Part shown: positions 1 through 8,135 of the stretch, piece by piece
Layout of the letters: every line of letters begins with the position of its first letter
Position numbering within the stretch: the stretch's first letter is position 1
Assembly: GCA_005884665.1 (NCBI GenBank)
Contig: VBAT01000007.1
Location: 93,886-157,885 of the forward strand
Source of the DNA: Bacteroidota bacterium
GTDB lineage: Bacteria; Bacteroidota; Bacteroidia; Chitinophagales; Chitinophagaceae
Direction: 5' to 3'
Length of the DNA: 64,000 nt
Notes under the pieces: generated by a model
The model's database searches: none
Told to the model about the DNA's origin: nothing
The model's input: the letters and a program-made list of their open reading frames with translations, nothing else
Translations under genes and position numbers: made by a program

Positions 1-1
1 T

Positions 2-178
2 AGATCTGACCAGTTTATCGCTTCGCCACAGCATTATTATACAATGATCAAACAATTGACCTTATTAGGATTCTTTACTTCCAAACAGGGAGCTACACTG
101 GCAATGCGGCATGTGTCAGTTCCGGGAAGATATGATGGGGCTTTGCCGTATAAAAAAGGCGATAAGGCCTATTCCTAA
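2..178 (+). CDS. Gluconate 2-dehydrogenase subunit 3 family protein, C-terminal end (partial)
   Basis: The window opens inside this gene; 58 codons and a TAA at 176-178 are present. The translated tail contains LTLLGFFTSKQGAT and VSVPGRYDGALPYKKGD, which match the conserved end of the gluconate 2-dehydrogenase subunit 3 family (GFFTSE.GAT, PG.YDG..PY). These small, usually Tat-exported proteins pair with a large GMC/FAD subunit in periplasmic sugar oxidation. The large subunit is not in the window. The next gene on the same strand is a Tat-exported sugar isomerase-like protein, as is common in Bacteroidota loci for 3-keto-sugar metabolism. Start and N-terminal signal lie outside the window. 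Confidence 0.8.
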   Translation, partial: RSDQFIASPQHYYTMIKQLTLLGFFTSKQGATLAMRHVSVPGRYDGALPYKKGDKAYS

Positions 179-260
179 TTTAAGAATCCAAGAGGTTTCA
201 ATTTATATTGAAAGTTATTTTTTAAACCCAGACAATAAACTATTAATCAGAAATAAGACT

Positions 261-1139
261 ATGAACTACGATCGCAGAAAATTCCTGAAGCAAACGGCAG
301 GATTGTCCTCCGGGATTGCCTTTGCTTCACTGGCCGGCAATGTATTTTCAGAAGAGCTGTTTGCCGAACAAAAGAAACATGTAAAAAACTTTGGCCTGCA
401 GCTTTGGTCGGTTCGCGATGATATGGCAAAAGATCCAAAAGGTACGTTGAAACAGATCGCTTCATTCGGTTATAAACAGGTCGAAAGCTTCGAAGGAAGC
501 AAAGGTATGTTCTGGGGTATGTCCAACACGGAATTTAAAAGTTATATGGATGAATTGGGAATGACGATTGTTTCTTCGCATTGCGATATCAGCAAGGATT
601 TTGAAAGAAAAGCCAGCGAAGCAGCCGCCATCGGGATGAAATACCTGATGTGTCCGTATAAAGGCCCTCAAAAATCAATTGATGACTTTAAAAAGTTCGC
701 CGACGAATTCAATAAAAAAGGTGAGATATGCAAGAAGAATGGTTTGCGTTTTGCCTACCACAACCACGACTATTCATTTAAAGAAATAGACGGCCAGGTA
801 CCCCAGGATGTGATGATGTCAAACACCGATCCGACGATGGTGGATTTTGAAATGGATATCTATTGGGTTGTTACTGCAGGGCAGAATCCAGAGGAATGGA
901 TAAAAAAATATAAGTTCCGTTTCAGAGCCTGCCACATCAAGGATAGGATAAAAGGCTCGGCCGAGCACGATGCTTCTTGCATATTGGGTACTGGCAGCAT
1001 TAATTTTCCAAAGATCCTAAAGACGGCAAAATCATACGGCATGGAATATTATATCGTGGAGCATGAACGTTGGGACAACACAACTCCTATCCTGGCTGCC
1101 GAAGCCGACGCAGCTTACATGAAGAAGCTGAAGTTTTAG
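261..1139 (+). CDS. Tat-exported sugar phosphate isomerase/epimerase-like TIM-barrel protein
   Basis: A 292-aa protein starting at ATG 261 (MNYDRRKFLKQTAG...), because this start places a twin-arginine signal (DRRKFLK, then a hydrophobic stretch) at the N-terminus; an in-frame ATG at 111 would overlap the preceding gene and adds no recognisable sequence. The mature part follows the xylose-isomerase-like TIM-barrel pattern: FGLQLWSVRDDM near residue 45, a FAYHNHDYSF strand, MDIYWV, and CHIKD with EHERWD near the end, supplying His/Glu/Asp metal ligands. Family members isomerise, epimerise or hydrolyse sugars and keto-sugars; the substrate cannot be told. It lies 82 nt after the subunit 3 gene, so joint transcription and a periplasmic sugar-oxidation role are inferred. 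Confidence 0.85.
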   Translation: MNYDRRKFLKQTAGLSSGIAFASLAGNVFSEELFAEQKKHVKNFGLQLWSVRDDMAKDPKGTLKQIASFGYKQVESFEGSKGMFWGMSNTEFKSYMDELGMTIVSSHCDISKDFERKASEAAAIGMKYLMCPYKGPQKSIDDFKKFADEFNKKGEICKKNGLRFAYHNHDYSFKEIDGQVPQDVMMSNTDPTMVDFEMDIYWVVTAGQNPEEWIKKYKFRFRACHIKDRIKGSAEHDASCILGTGSINFPKILKTAKSYGMEYYIVEHERWDNTTPILAAEADAAYMKKLKF

Positions 1140-1507
1140 TCACTCAAATGGCAATAAAAGACGTTATTTGATCACACTCTCACCAGTTTTTTCGCATTTA
1201 TTCTGGTGTTTTTCCTTTGGTTTTGGCTGCCTGGAAAACGATATTTGCAACCTGATGTTTACATTGTAATTAGACAGTCTGATTTTGATAATCCGAATCC
1301 GAGAAATTAATTTGCTGAAACAGCTGATCCGCCAACTGGCGGATGATGTGCCATTGCAGGATAAGACACTACAACGGCACAGGGTGGTGGAGGCGGGCGG
1401 GGCGGGCCCTACAGGGCCTATGCGCAATAAGGCTCAATTTGACTTTGAATGTTTCTATTGAAAAAGTATCCTGTTGTAAGATCAATCACAGCTAGTTCAA
1501 ATCCAAC
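1140..1507. other. Intergenic region between convergent genes
   Basis: No gene is supported here. The stretch contains a perfect 8-bp inverted repeat at 1327-1344 (ATCCGCCA-AC-TGGCGGAT) and a short G/C-rich run at about 1390-1415. The inverted repeat has no T-tract, so it is not a standard terminator. The flanking genes converge (plus strand ending at 1139, minus strand ending at 1508). Confidence 0.6.
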
Positions 1508-2530
1508 TCATAGCTTTCCCATTATTTCAGCCACAGCATCTGCCAGGAATTCCCCTTTACTTGCTTTTTCTGCCAGCGGCCGCATGTTCGCCTGCATCTG
1601 CAGGTATTCCTCCTCGGTAACTGACTTGATCTTTGCTTCCAGTTCATACAGGTTGTGAATGGTTAATCCTATTTTATATTTTTCGACCAGCGGAGCGGTA
1701 CCGGCAGTTACCGAAATGATAACAGGTAATCCGCTGATGATGTAAAGCGACAATTTGTGATGAGTAATGTATTGTATGTAGTGCCCTATACTGCTTTCAG
1801 GTTTTTCAATGCTCGTACCCTCCCATACCAGGCCAAATGAACCAACCAGCTTCTCCGGCAGTTCATAAGGCTTTTCGACACCATGATAAGTGACATTCGC
1901 CTGGTCCATCATGGGCCCGGAAGGATCCGGACCATACAAATTAAAATGAAGAAGTGGCGATTGCTTATTTAATAGATGGAGTTGCTCGAGAAATGGACTT
2001 TTAGCCAGATTCCCGGCGAAAACGATTTGAAATGATTTGACCCGCTCACGATAAACCGGCCTCGTCAAAAAAGAATGAAAATTGATGGCAGACGTAACTG
2101 CTCCCGGCACTCTTTCCTTCAGCCATTTGTCCATGGCGGCATTCAGCACGATAAAGTATTTTAGTCTTTGAAAAAAATGAACTTCCTTTTCAAGTAGCTT
2201 TTCGTCCCCATCTTTAATTCCGTCGATATCCACGATGTAACAAACCAGGGTGACCTTTCTCTTTAACAACACCCGTAAAAAAAGTTTCTCCATTGTGGCG
2301 TACAACGGAAAAAGAAAGAATACAACCGATCCTTTCTTTATTTCACGGGATTTTTTTACCAGAAAAATTAAACGGGTAAATTTGGCTCGTAGAGAAAAAC
2401 TATCGTGACATGGGAAAAAGATTGATTCGATACCTTCTGCCAATAACAGTTTTTCAGCATCTACATTCGTCACCCCGCCGTGTACATATTGTTCCTGCAT
2501 GTATTGTTGTAGAAAGTATCGTTTAATCAC
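1508..2530 (-). CDS. Glycosyltransferase, WbbI/Gtf3-like (galactofuranosyltransferase-type)
   Basis: A 340-aa cytoplasmic protein without signal peptide. The pattern resembles the WbbI/Gtf3 sugar-transferase group with a GT-B fold: an N-terminal half ending in YFIVLNAAMDKWL, then FAGNLAKSPFL, FNLYGPD, YHGVEKPYELP and a nucleotide-sugar site region FGLVWEG...SIGHYIQYITHHKLSLYIISGLPVI. Members add galactofuranose or another hexose to a growing glycan at the membrane. It is divergent from the plus-strand glycosyltransferase at 2621, with 90 bp between, and opens a five-gene surface-glycan cluster. Sugar donor and acceptor are not readable from sequence. Confidence 0.75.
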   Translation of the reverse strand: MIKRYFLQQYMQEQYVHGGVTNVDAEKLLLAEGIESIFFPCHDSFSLRAKFTRLIFLVKKSREIKKGSVVFFLFPLYATMEKLFLRVLLKRKVTLVCYIVDIDGIKDGDEKLLEKEVHFFQRLKYFIVLNAAMDKWLKERVPGAVTSAINFHSFLTRPVYRERVKSFQIVFAGNLAKSPFLEQLHLLNKQSPLLHFNLYGPDPSGPMMDQANVTYHGVEKPYELPEKLVGSFGLVWEGTSIEKPESSIGHYIQYITHHKLSLYIISGLPVIISVTAGTAPLVEKYKIGLTIHNLYELEAKIKSVTEEEYLQMQANMRPLAEKASKGEFLADAVAEIMGKL

Positions 2531-2620
2531 GCAGGCAATTATTTAGCCGGTAAAGATAAGACTATAGATTTGCATGTGTTTAGCGCGGCGTAGTGCTTTT
2601 CTCTATATTTACAGGATAAC

Positions 2621-3577
2621 ATGGCGAATTCCTTTTGTACAATAATAACAGCCGACCATTATCCAAGAGCCCTGGCTCTTTACAAATCTATCATCCAGTT
2701 TGAGCCGGAAATTTTGTTGCACGTGTTGATCGCGGATAACGGCCCTCTTCCCGCTGCAAATTCTCCTGCTGGCATAAAAATAATGACTGCCAAACAGCTC
2801 AAAGATTACCCGCTGGTTGATAGCCTTTACCGAAAGTATGCCCATATCAGGATGGATTTTTTCCGGTGGTCATTAAAGCCGGTTTTCATTTCTTACCTAC
2901 TGGAAAACGGCTCCGAAAAATTGCTATACACGGACTGCGACATGTTTTTTTTCAATGACTATCATTTCCTGTTTTCCGAACTCAACAGCTCTTCAGTTCT
3001 GCTCACGCCTCTTTGGCGAAACGCCGATCCACTCACCGATAAAGACAGTTTCCTGGCTCTTTTTTCAAGCGGCATTTTTACAGGGGGATTTATCGGAGCT
3101 AACCGACAAGCCCTACCCGCTATGAAATGGTGGGCTGAAGCCTGCCATTTCATGATGGGTGCTCATCCCGAACTGGGGATACATGATGATCAGCGTTATC
3201 TTGACATACTTCCTGTTTATTTTGAAGGAACGAAAATCATTCGTCACCGCGGATGCACTGTGGGGGCCTGGCATTATGAAGAATGTAAAAGAGAACTCGT
3301 AAATGGCAGGGTTTTGATCAACGGTGAATACCCCATTATCTTCATTCACTTCGAAGATATGCTCGTGTCGCAAATCCTGAAAGGCCATGATAGGCTGTTG
3401 CTACCTTACCTAAACGATTACCAAAAAGTTTTCGAGCAAAGCGGATACAAGCTCCAGGATTTTATCAAAAGCATTAACAGTTATGCAAATCCAGGCGCCA
3501 TTAAAAAAATCAAATGGTCACTACGGCCCAAAACCCGCATTAAAAATTTCCTGTACAAACTGGCTTCACGCCTTTAG
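2621..3577 (+). CDS. GT-A fold glycosyltransferase with DxD motif
   Basis: A 318-aa protein. The start MANSFCTIITADHYPRALAL is typical of GT8/GT-A enzymes that begin directly with the first beta strand. A DxD-type metal site is visible as LLYTDCDMFFF near residue 107, and GIFTGGFIGANR and GIHDDQRYLD follow as in GT8-like enzymes. It probably transfers a sugar from a nucleotide donor during exopolysaccharide or glycoprotein glycan assembly. It is the first gene of a plus-strand run (2621-5809) shared with a methyltransferase and a GT-B enzyme; spacing to the next gene is 49 nt. The exact family and specificity are uncertain. Confidence 0.8.
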   Translation: MANSFCTIITADHYPRALALYKSIIQFEPEILLHVLIADNGPLPAANSPAGIKIMTAKQLKDYPLVDSLYRKYAHIRMDFFRWSLKPVFISYLLENGSEKLLYTDCDMFFFNDYHFLFSELNSSSVLLTPLWRNADPLTDKDSFLALFSSGIFTGGFIGANRQALPAMKWWAEACHFMMGAHPELGIHDDQRYLDILPVYFEGTKIIRHRGCTVGAWHYEECKRELVNGRVLINGEYPIIFIHFEDMLVSQILKGHDRLLLPYLNDYQKVFEQSGYKLQDFIKSINSYANPGAIKKIKWSLRPKTRIKNFLYKLASRL

Positions 3578-3626
3578 AAATAATCCCAAACCTGACCCAT
3601 AAAATGATTTATTTTCATCCGCGATA

Positions 3627-4676
3627 ATGCAGCCGTCTTTACTGGAAATATTGAGATGTCCGGTCACCCGGTCACCCCTGGAATTGCAAACCATCTCCTG
3701 TTTTCCCGGCAGTAGTGAAATATCGGATGGCATTTTATTCGCAACTGAAGACTGGTTTTACCCGGTAATCAGAGGAATTCCCCGTCTCACAGTTGAAGCA
3801 TTCCTGGATTACAGCGATTTTCTACAAAACCACCTGGCCGATTATTCATCGCGCAAAGAACTGCTCAGTTGCAAATACAAAAGGCTCACTAGGTATGTCG
3901 TGCGGAAAAACAAACGCACGAAGAGGAGCTTCTCCCAGGAATGGAAAATATTTGACTACGATAAAGACAAAACCTGGGACAAAGATCGTCCTGCACTGAT
4001 CAAACAGTTCCTCGACGAAACAAATGAAACGTTGGAAAGCTTACGAAACAAAACCGTATTCGATGCAGGCTGCGGTAATGGGGTGCTAAATCAGTTCATA
4101 GCTGAAGCAGGGGCGATTGTTTTAGGAATGGACTTTAGCCTCAGTATTGAAAAAGCAAATGCGCATAATACATCTCCCAATGCACAGTTCATCCAGGGTG
4201 ACGTGCAATTTCCCCCGGTTGCGTTTGAACACTTCGATATTGTTCATTGCAGCGGAGTGTTGATCCACACAAACAATACAGAACTATCCTTCTCATGTAT
4301 CGAGCCTTGTGTAAAAAAGGGTGGCAAGCTAAGTGTTTGGTTATATCATCCCAGGAAGAATTTCATTCACAACCTTTTCAACTTTATCAGGAGATTTACT
4401 TCCCGCCTGCCGGCCAGGATCCAGTACATCCTGTATGCGGTTACATTATTCCCGGTTACTTTTATCGTTAAGCGGCTAAAAGGAAACAAGCAGAATGCCC
4501 GTGAAATGATGATTGATCTTCTCGATTGGCTCTCGCCTGAATTCCGCTGGGAACATGAGCCCTCCGAAGCAGATTCATGGTTTTACAAAAGGAACTATCA
4601 TTCCGTCCGAATAACTACAGTTGGTACTTTTGGATTTAATATAACCGGCATCAAGAGTCAAACCGCAGGAAAATGA
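3627..4676 (+). CDS. Class I SAM-dependent methyltransferase with Trm112-like N-terminus
   Basis: A 349-aa protein. The first about 55 residues (LLEILRCPVTRSPLEL ... FYPVIRGIPRL) look like a Trm112-type domain in which the zinc cysteines are mostly lost. The methyltransferase core follows: motif I VFDAGCGNGVLNQF near residue 143, an acidic motif II GMDFS, and motif IV FDIVHCSGVLIHT. The C-terminal region is helical and hydrophobic. It lies between two glycosyltransferases and its stop overlaps the next start (ATGA, 4 bp), so it likely methylates a sugar or lipid-linked intermediate of the same glycan. That role is inferred from context. Confidence 0.85.
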   Translation: MQPSLLEILRCPVTRSPLELQTISCFPGSSEISDGILFATEDWFYPVIRGIPRLTVEAFLDYSDFLQNHLADYSSRKELLSCKYKRLTRYVVRKNKRTKRSFSQEWKIFDYDKDKTWDKDRPALIKQFLDETNETLESLRNKTVFDAGCGNGVLNQFIAEAGAIVLGMDFSLSIEKANAHNTSPNAQFIQGDVQFPPVAFEHFDIVHCSGVLIHTNNTELSFSCIEPCVKKGGKLSVWLYHPRKNFIHNLFNFIRRFTSRLPARIQYILYAVTLFPVTFIVKRLKGNKQNAREMMIDLLDWLSPEFRWEHEPSEADSWFYKRNYHSVRITTVGTFGFNITGIKSQTAGK

Positions 4677-5809
4677 AAACAGGAATATTCGAGACAGAAC
4701 ATTTTGAAGGCTCCTATCCTGTCATAAAGTTATTTGACAATGGAAAGAATGAGATCACTATATTCACCTATCAACCTGCATGGGAGCAATTCAAACATCT
4801 ATTCCCCCGCGAACCGGAAAAATATGATTGGATCGTAAAGCCGGAAACAAAATCGAAATACATTTTCATAAAAGACATTTACCGGGAGATCAAAAGAAAA
4901 GAAATAAAGCTGGTTTATCTCAATACTATTTCGAACAATTTTATTATTTATGCCCTGCTTGTCCTGCTGCTCCCGAAAACCAGGGTAGTACTGACGATCC
5001 ATAACATCAATTCCCAGTTTGAATTCAAACCTTCGCTAAGTCCGCGGAGAATTATCCGCTATATCGGCCGGAGAATGCTGTTATCTGTGATAAAAGAGTT
5101 TAATGTCGTAGGCATGACCCTTGTTGGTCCACTGGAACAAAAGCTGGCGAAAAATAAAAAAGTCTACTGCGTCCCCGGCGCTGTCTTTGAAGAAACGAGC
5201 TGCCGTCAAACACAACCTTCAATCAACGATCGGGTAAACATTGTTATCCCGGGGACAGTCGATGGCCGTCGCCGGGATTATGATCAGGCCCTGGCACTAG
5301 TTCGTTTATTTGAACAACAACATATCCCTGCAACAATAACATTTCTTGGAAGGTTTTACGAAGAATATGGAGCACGAATACTGAAAAAGATCAAAAGCCT
5401 CGAATTAACGCATACCCAACTGGATTACTTTGAATTTGAAACCGTGGCCCAGCCAGAGTTTGACAGGATAATGAACAATGCCCATCTTGTTTTTATTCCT
5501 TCTGTTCTCACTACTGTCATTGAGGATGGTGTTCGGGAGATATACGGCACGACTATGTCGTCGGGCAACCTTTTCGACGTCATCAAGCATGCAAAACCAT
5601 TCATTATCCCTGGACCGCTCAAAATCGATCCCTTCCTCGAAAAAAGCTGTTTCCGTTATAATAGCCTCGAAGAAATCGCCGGGTTTGTTACTACGATAAA
5701 AGGCGACCCACAGGGATATACCACTCTCCTGGAGAAAGCGCTGCAAGCTTCACGGAACTACACAATAGAGAAAATAAGAGAAAGAAATCCCGGCCTGTTC
5801 AATAGTTAA
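4673..5809 (+). CDS. GT-B fold glycosyltransferase
   Basis: A 378-aa protein whose ATG overlaps the methyltransferase stop by 4 bp, indicating translational coupling. N-terminal half: a Rossmann-like domain with LVYLNTISNNFIIYALLVLLL and VVLTIHNINSQF. C-terminal half: VNIVIPGTVDGRRRDYDQAL opening the second Rossmann domain, ITFLGRF, and a donor-site region HLVFIPSV...YGTTMSSGNLFDVIKHAKPFIIPG. The order is as in GT4-like enzymes, although the usual EX7E motif is not clear. It likely adds a sugar in the same glycan pathway as its neighbours. Its last 11 bp overlap the convergent GT9 gene. Confidence 0.75.
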   Translation: MKTGIFETEHFEGSYPVIKLFDNGKNEITIFTYQPAWEQFKHLFPREPEKYDWIVKPETKSKYIFIKDIYREIKRKEIKLVYLNTISNNFIIYALLVLLLPKTRVVLTIHNINSQFEFKPSLSPRRIIRYIGRRMLLSVIKEFNVVGMTLVGPLEQKLAKNKKVYCVPGAVFEETSCRQTQPSINDRVNIVIPGTVDGRRRDYDQALALVRLFEQQHIPATITFLGRFYEEYGARILKKIKSLELTHTQLDYFEFETVAQPEFDRIMNNAHLVFIPSVLTTVIEDGVREIYGTTMSSGNLFDVIKHAKPFIIPGPLKIDPFLEKSCFRYNSLEEIAGFVTTIKGDPQGYTTLLEKALQASRNYTIEKIRERNPGLFNS

Positions 5810-6677
5810 CGTCGAGAGTATTATAAACATCTGTTAACGGTACTGAATTCACGGCTTCAAGATCATAAGAAGAGGAATAAAAGAAGCGGTCAAGCACGGG
5901 GCTCACAATTTTTTTCAATAACCCATAATCATAAATTTCCTGCGGACTCGTGCAATTGAAGATGGCGGTACAGTTCTTACCATAAGCGAGCGCCACATGC
6001 ATTGCTAACGTATCGCCGGAAACGACGTAACTGCATTCCGCAATATCACGCATGTAATCCCGCACATCTGTTTTTTGAGAAAATAGTTTTACAGGAATAC
6101 CGTTCTTTCTTAATCGACCGGTCAATTCATCGTATCCCCACCATTGTTTGTTGGGCCATTGCCGCCCGGTGCGTTTTTCGACCCCTATCAATTTGTCTTT
6201 TTGTCGCACGGAATTGTCAGTAAATACCCGGTAAGGCTCGCCTGTAAACTTCTTTCCAATCATTTTAAAAATATGAAACTGGTATGAATCGGTATTCAGG
6301 GCTTTTAACTCGTTGGCGCGGGTCATGCCTACATTTGAAACGCGGCTCATATCAAACCAGGGGGCCGAGTCGTCGGTATAGTTCATCCTCACTTTGTCAT
6401 AATAAATACCCGTAATCTGCTCAGTCTTCAATTCAGTAACCAACTTTGCGCAATCCATGTCTTCTTCCAGGGAAATTATGTTGCTGAACCGGGTATCTTT
6501 TAAAGATCGGTGAGCTTCCTGCAGCGACAAAACGTGCAGGTTTGGCTGTCCATCCAGGAGCGGTTTGTTTTTGTTAGTTGTGATCCAATAAATATTCCCA
6601 TCCAGCACATTGAGCAAGCTGGTCGTCCGGACCACGTCACCTGCTGCGCCGGTTTTAATGATCAGTGTATTCTCCAT
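5799..6677 (-). CDS. Glycosyltransferase family 9 (heptosyltransferase-like)
   Basis: A 292-aa protein. It starts with LIIKTGAAGDVVRTTSLL, the GT9 heptosyltransferase signature (I+.G.+GD...T..L), and carries YVVSGDTLAMHVALAYGKNCTAIF, the C-terminal donor-binding segment of GT9, in which S/D..L.H+A.A is conserved. GT9 enzymes transfer heptose or related sugars to LPS core or other cell-surface glycans in the cytoplasm. It is convergent with the GT-B gene and lies just before the small membrane-protein gene at 6713. The actual sugar may not be heptose in Bacteroidota. Confidence 0.85.
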   Translation of the reverse strand: MENTLIIKTGAAGDVVRTTSLLNVLDGNIYWITTNKNKPLLDGQPNLHVLSLQEAHRSLKDTRFSNIISLEEDMDCAKLVTELKTEQITGIYYDKVRMNYTDDSAPWFDMSRVSNVGMTRANELKALNTDSYQFHIFKMIGKKFTGEPYRVFTDNSVRQKDKLIGVEKRTGRQWPNKQWWGYDELTGRLRKNGIPVKLFSQKTDVRDYMRDIAECSYVVSGDTLAMHVALAYGKNCTAIFNCTSPQEIYDYGLLKKIVSPVLDRFFYSSSYDLEAVNSVPLTDVYNTLDVNY

Positions 6678-6712
6678 TAGGTCGCAAGATAATTATCCTG
6701 TCCCGATCATCC

Positions 6713-7081
6713 TCATACAGGAGTTATCTGTATGAATTCCTTCCGGTTGACGTAATAGAAGAAAAGAAAGTAGATTATAGGGAAAAAAGCGCTGAGTTTT
6801 AAACCCAGGATCCCGGTATAGGATCCCATCAGGTAAAGGGTGATCAGCAATAACGATCCGGCTAATAGCTGAAAATCGTCTATTACACAGATCACTTTGA
6901 AATAATAAGTATTCAGGTGATGATAGACAAGTTCAACCGGTTTAGTAAAATGGTATCCATCGGTTATAACTACTTTCGGATTGTTTTGTAAAACGGTGAT
7001 GATGACCGGGCTGCTGTCAGGAAGCGGGTAGATATCCTTTCCATTGACGACGGCTCTTATCCGCAAAAAACTAAGCAACAC
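6713..7081 (-). CDS. Small membrane protein of unknown function, start uncertain
   Basis: The reading frame gives at least 122 aa from a GTG at 7081. The same frame stays open further upstream and reads plausibly as protein (...SPPYNIVITRKNQ just before the GTG), but has no ATG before a stop near 7205, so the true N-terminus is unclear. The first about 75 residues look like a beta-rich soluble domain (AVVNGKDIYPLPDSSPVIITV, KVICVIDDFQLL). Two hydrophobic helices follow (LLAGSLLLITLYLMGSYTGIL and LSAFFPIIYFLFFYYV). This resembles a family of short Bacteroidota proteins with a beta domain plus two membrane helices. Function unknown. Confidence 0.55.
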   Translation of the reverse strand: MLLSFLRIRAVVNGKDIYPLPDSSPVIITVLQNNPKVVITDGYHFTKPVELVYHHLNTYYFKVICVIDDFQLLAGSLLLITLYLMGSYTGILGLKLSAFFPIIYFLFFYYVNRKEFIQITPV

Positions 7082-7125
7082 CTGGTTCTTACGGGTGATA
7101 ACAATGTTATACGGTGGTGAATTGT

Positions 7126-7230
7126 CTAGCCGTTTGATGGTACCTGGTTTAAAATACCTTTGATAAAATCCGCCGGGTGATGTTTTGACCGGTACAGGTC
7201 TGTACGCTCAATGCAAATCCCTGCGATCAT
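7126..7230 (-). CDS. Small ORF translationally coupled to tpiA (possible frameshifted start of the next gene)
   Basis: An ATG at 7230 overlaps the tpiA stop in an ATGA arrangement and opens a 34-aa frame (MIAGICIERTDLYRSKHHPA...) ending at TAG 7126. The ATGA overlap suggests that something is translated here. The downstream membrane-protein frame (6713) is open in another phase over the same bases, so either this is a leader peptide or the two are one gene with a frameshift. No homology is recognised. Confidence 0.3.
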   Translation of the reverse strand: MIAGICIERTDLYRSKHHPADFIKGILNQVPSNG

Positions 7231-7991
7231 TTTTTCAGTGCCCTGATGATCTCGATAAAATCGGCTGCAACCAGCGAAGCGCCGCCAACCAGTCCGCCAT
7301 CCACATCAGGACAGCTAAATAGTTCTTTAGCGTTATTCGCTTTTACACTACCACCATATAATATCGAAACCTGGTCTGAAATGTCCTTTCCATATTGTCC
7401 AGCGAGTATAGAACGTAAATGAGCGTGCATTTCTTGTGCCTGTTCGGTAGAAGCTGTTTTGCCTGTTCCGATCGCCCATATCGGCTCATAAGCAATAATG
7501 ATATTTTTTATTTTCTCGGCGGGCAGGTGAAACAAAGATTCCTTTAATTGGATCGCCACAAAATCATTTTGCGTGCCGGCTTCGCGGATGTCTAAAGCTT
7601 CGCCGCAGCAAAATATCGGGGTAATAAAATTCTCGAGGCAAATATTTAGCTTTTCGGCAAGTATAGCGTTGGTTTCGTTAAAATATTCCCTTCTTTCGCT
7701 ATGGCCCACTATACAATAGGTGATGCCGATAGAACGTAGCATTTCGGCTGAAACTTCGCCCGTGTAAGCACCAGATTTTTTATTAGAACAATTCTGTGCA
7801 GCAACATAATAGTTTCGCTCGTTTCCAACTTCACTACGAGTCATCAGGAGGTAAGGAAAAGGAACAGCGAAAATAGCCAGCCGCTGATCATCGAGTTGAA
7901 TACGTGCCTCCAATATTTCGTCTAATAGCTTTTCACCCTGTTGAAAGCTCAGGTTCATTTTCCAATTAGCTGCGGCAATTTGTTTTCTCAT
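7227..7991 (-). CDS. tpiA: Triose-phosphate isomerase
   Basis: A 254-aa protein, the usual length. It interconverts dihydroxyacetone phosphate and glyceraldehyde 3-phosphate in glycolysis and gluconeogenesis. Diagnostic segments are complete: AAANWKMNLS with the substrate-binding Asn/Lys at the start, the catalytic His in VGHSERR, the catalytic Glu in IIAYEPIWAIGTGKTAS (including the flexible loop 6), YGGSVKANNA, and DGGLVGGASL at the end. The stop overlaps a downstream ATG (7230). Confidence 0.97.
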   Translation of the reverse strand: MRKQIAAANWKMNLSFQQGEKLLDEILEARIQLDDQRLAIFAVPFPYLLMTRSEVGNERNYYVAAQNCSNKKSGAYTGEVSAEMLRSIGITYCIVGHSERREYFNETNAILAEKLNICLENFITPIFCCGEALDIREAGTQNDFVAIQLKESLFHLPAEKIKNIIIAYEPIWAIGTGKTASTEQAQEMHAHLRSILAGQYGKDISDQVSILYGGSVKANNAKELFSCPDVDGGLVGGASLVAADFIEIIRALKK

Positions 7992-8135
7992 CAGTTTTTT
8001 TTTGGTTAGTGCGTGAGTGAAACCACATGCTTATTCCTTAAAACATGCCTCCGTGCCATCGCCAAAGACTACGGATGTGCACCGTCGCTAAAGCAATTGC
8101 GTAAGCGACCGGAGACTCGCAGGCAGGCTTACACC

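Noticed and set aside
1164..1427. 87-codon minus-strand frame
   Set aside because: Low-complexity sequence over an inverted repeat, with no motif or start context.
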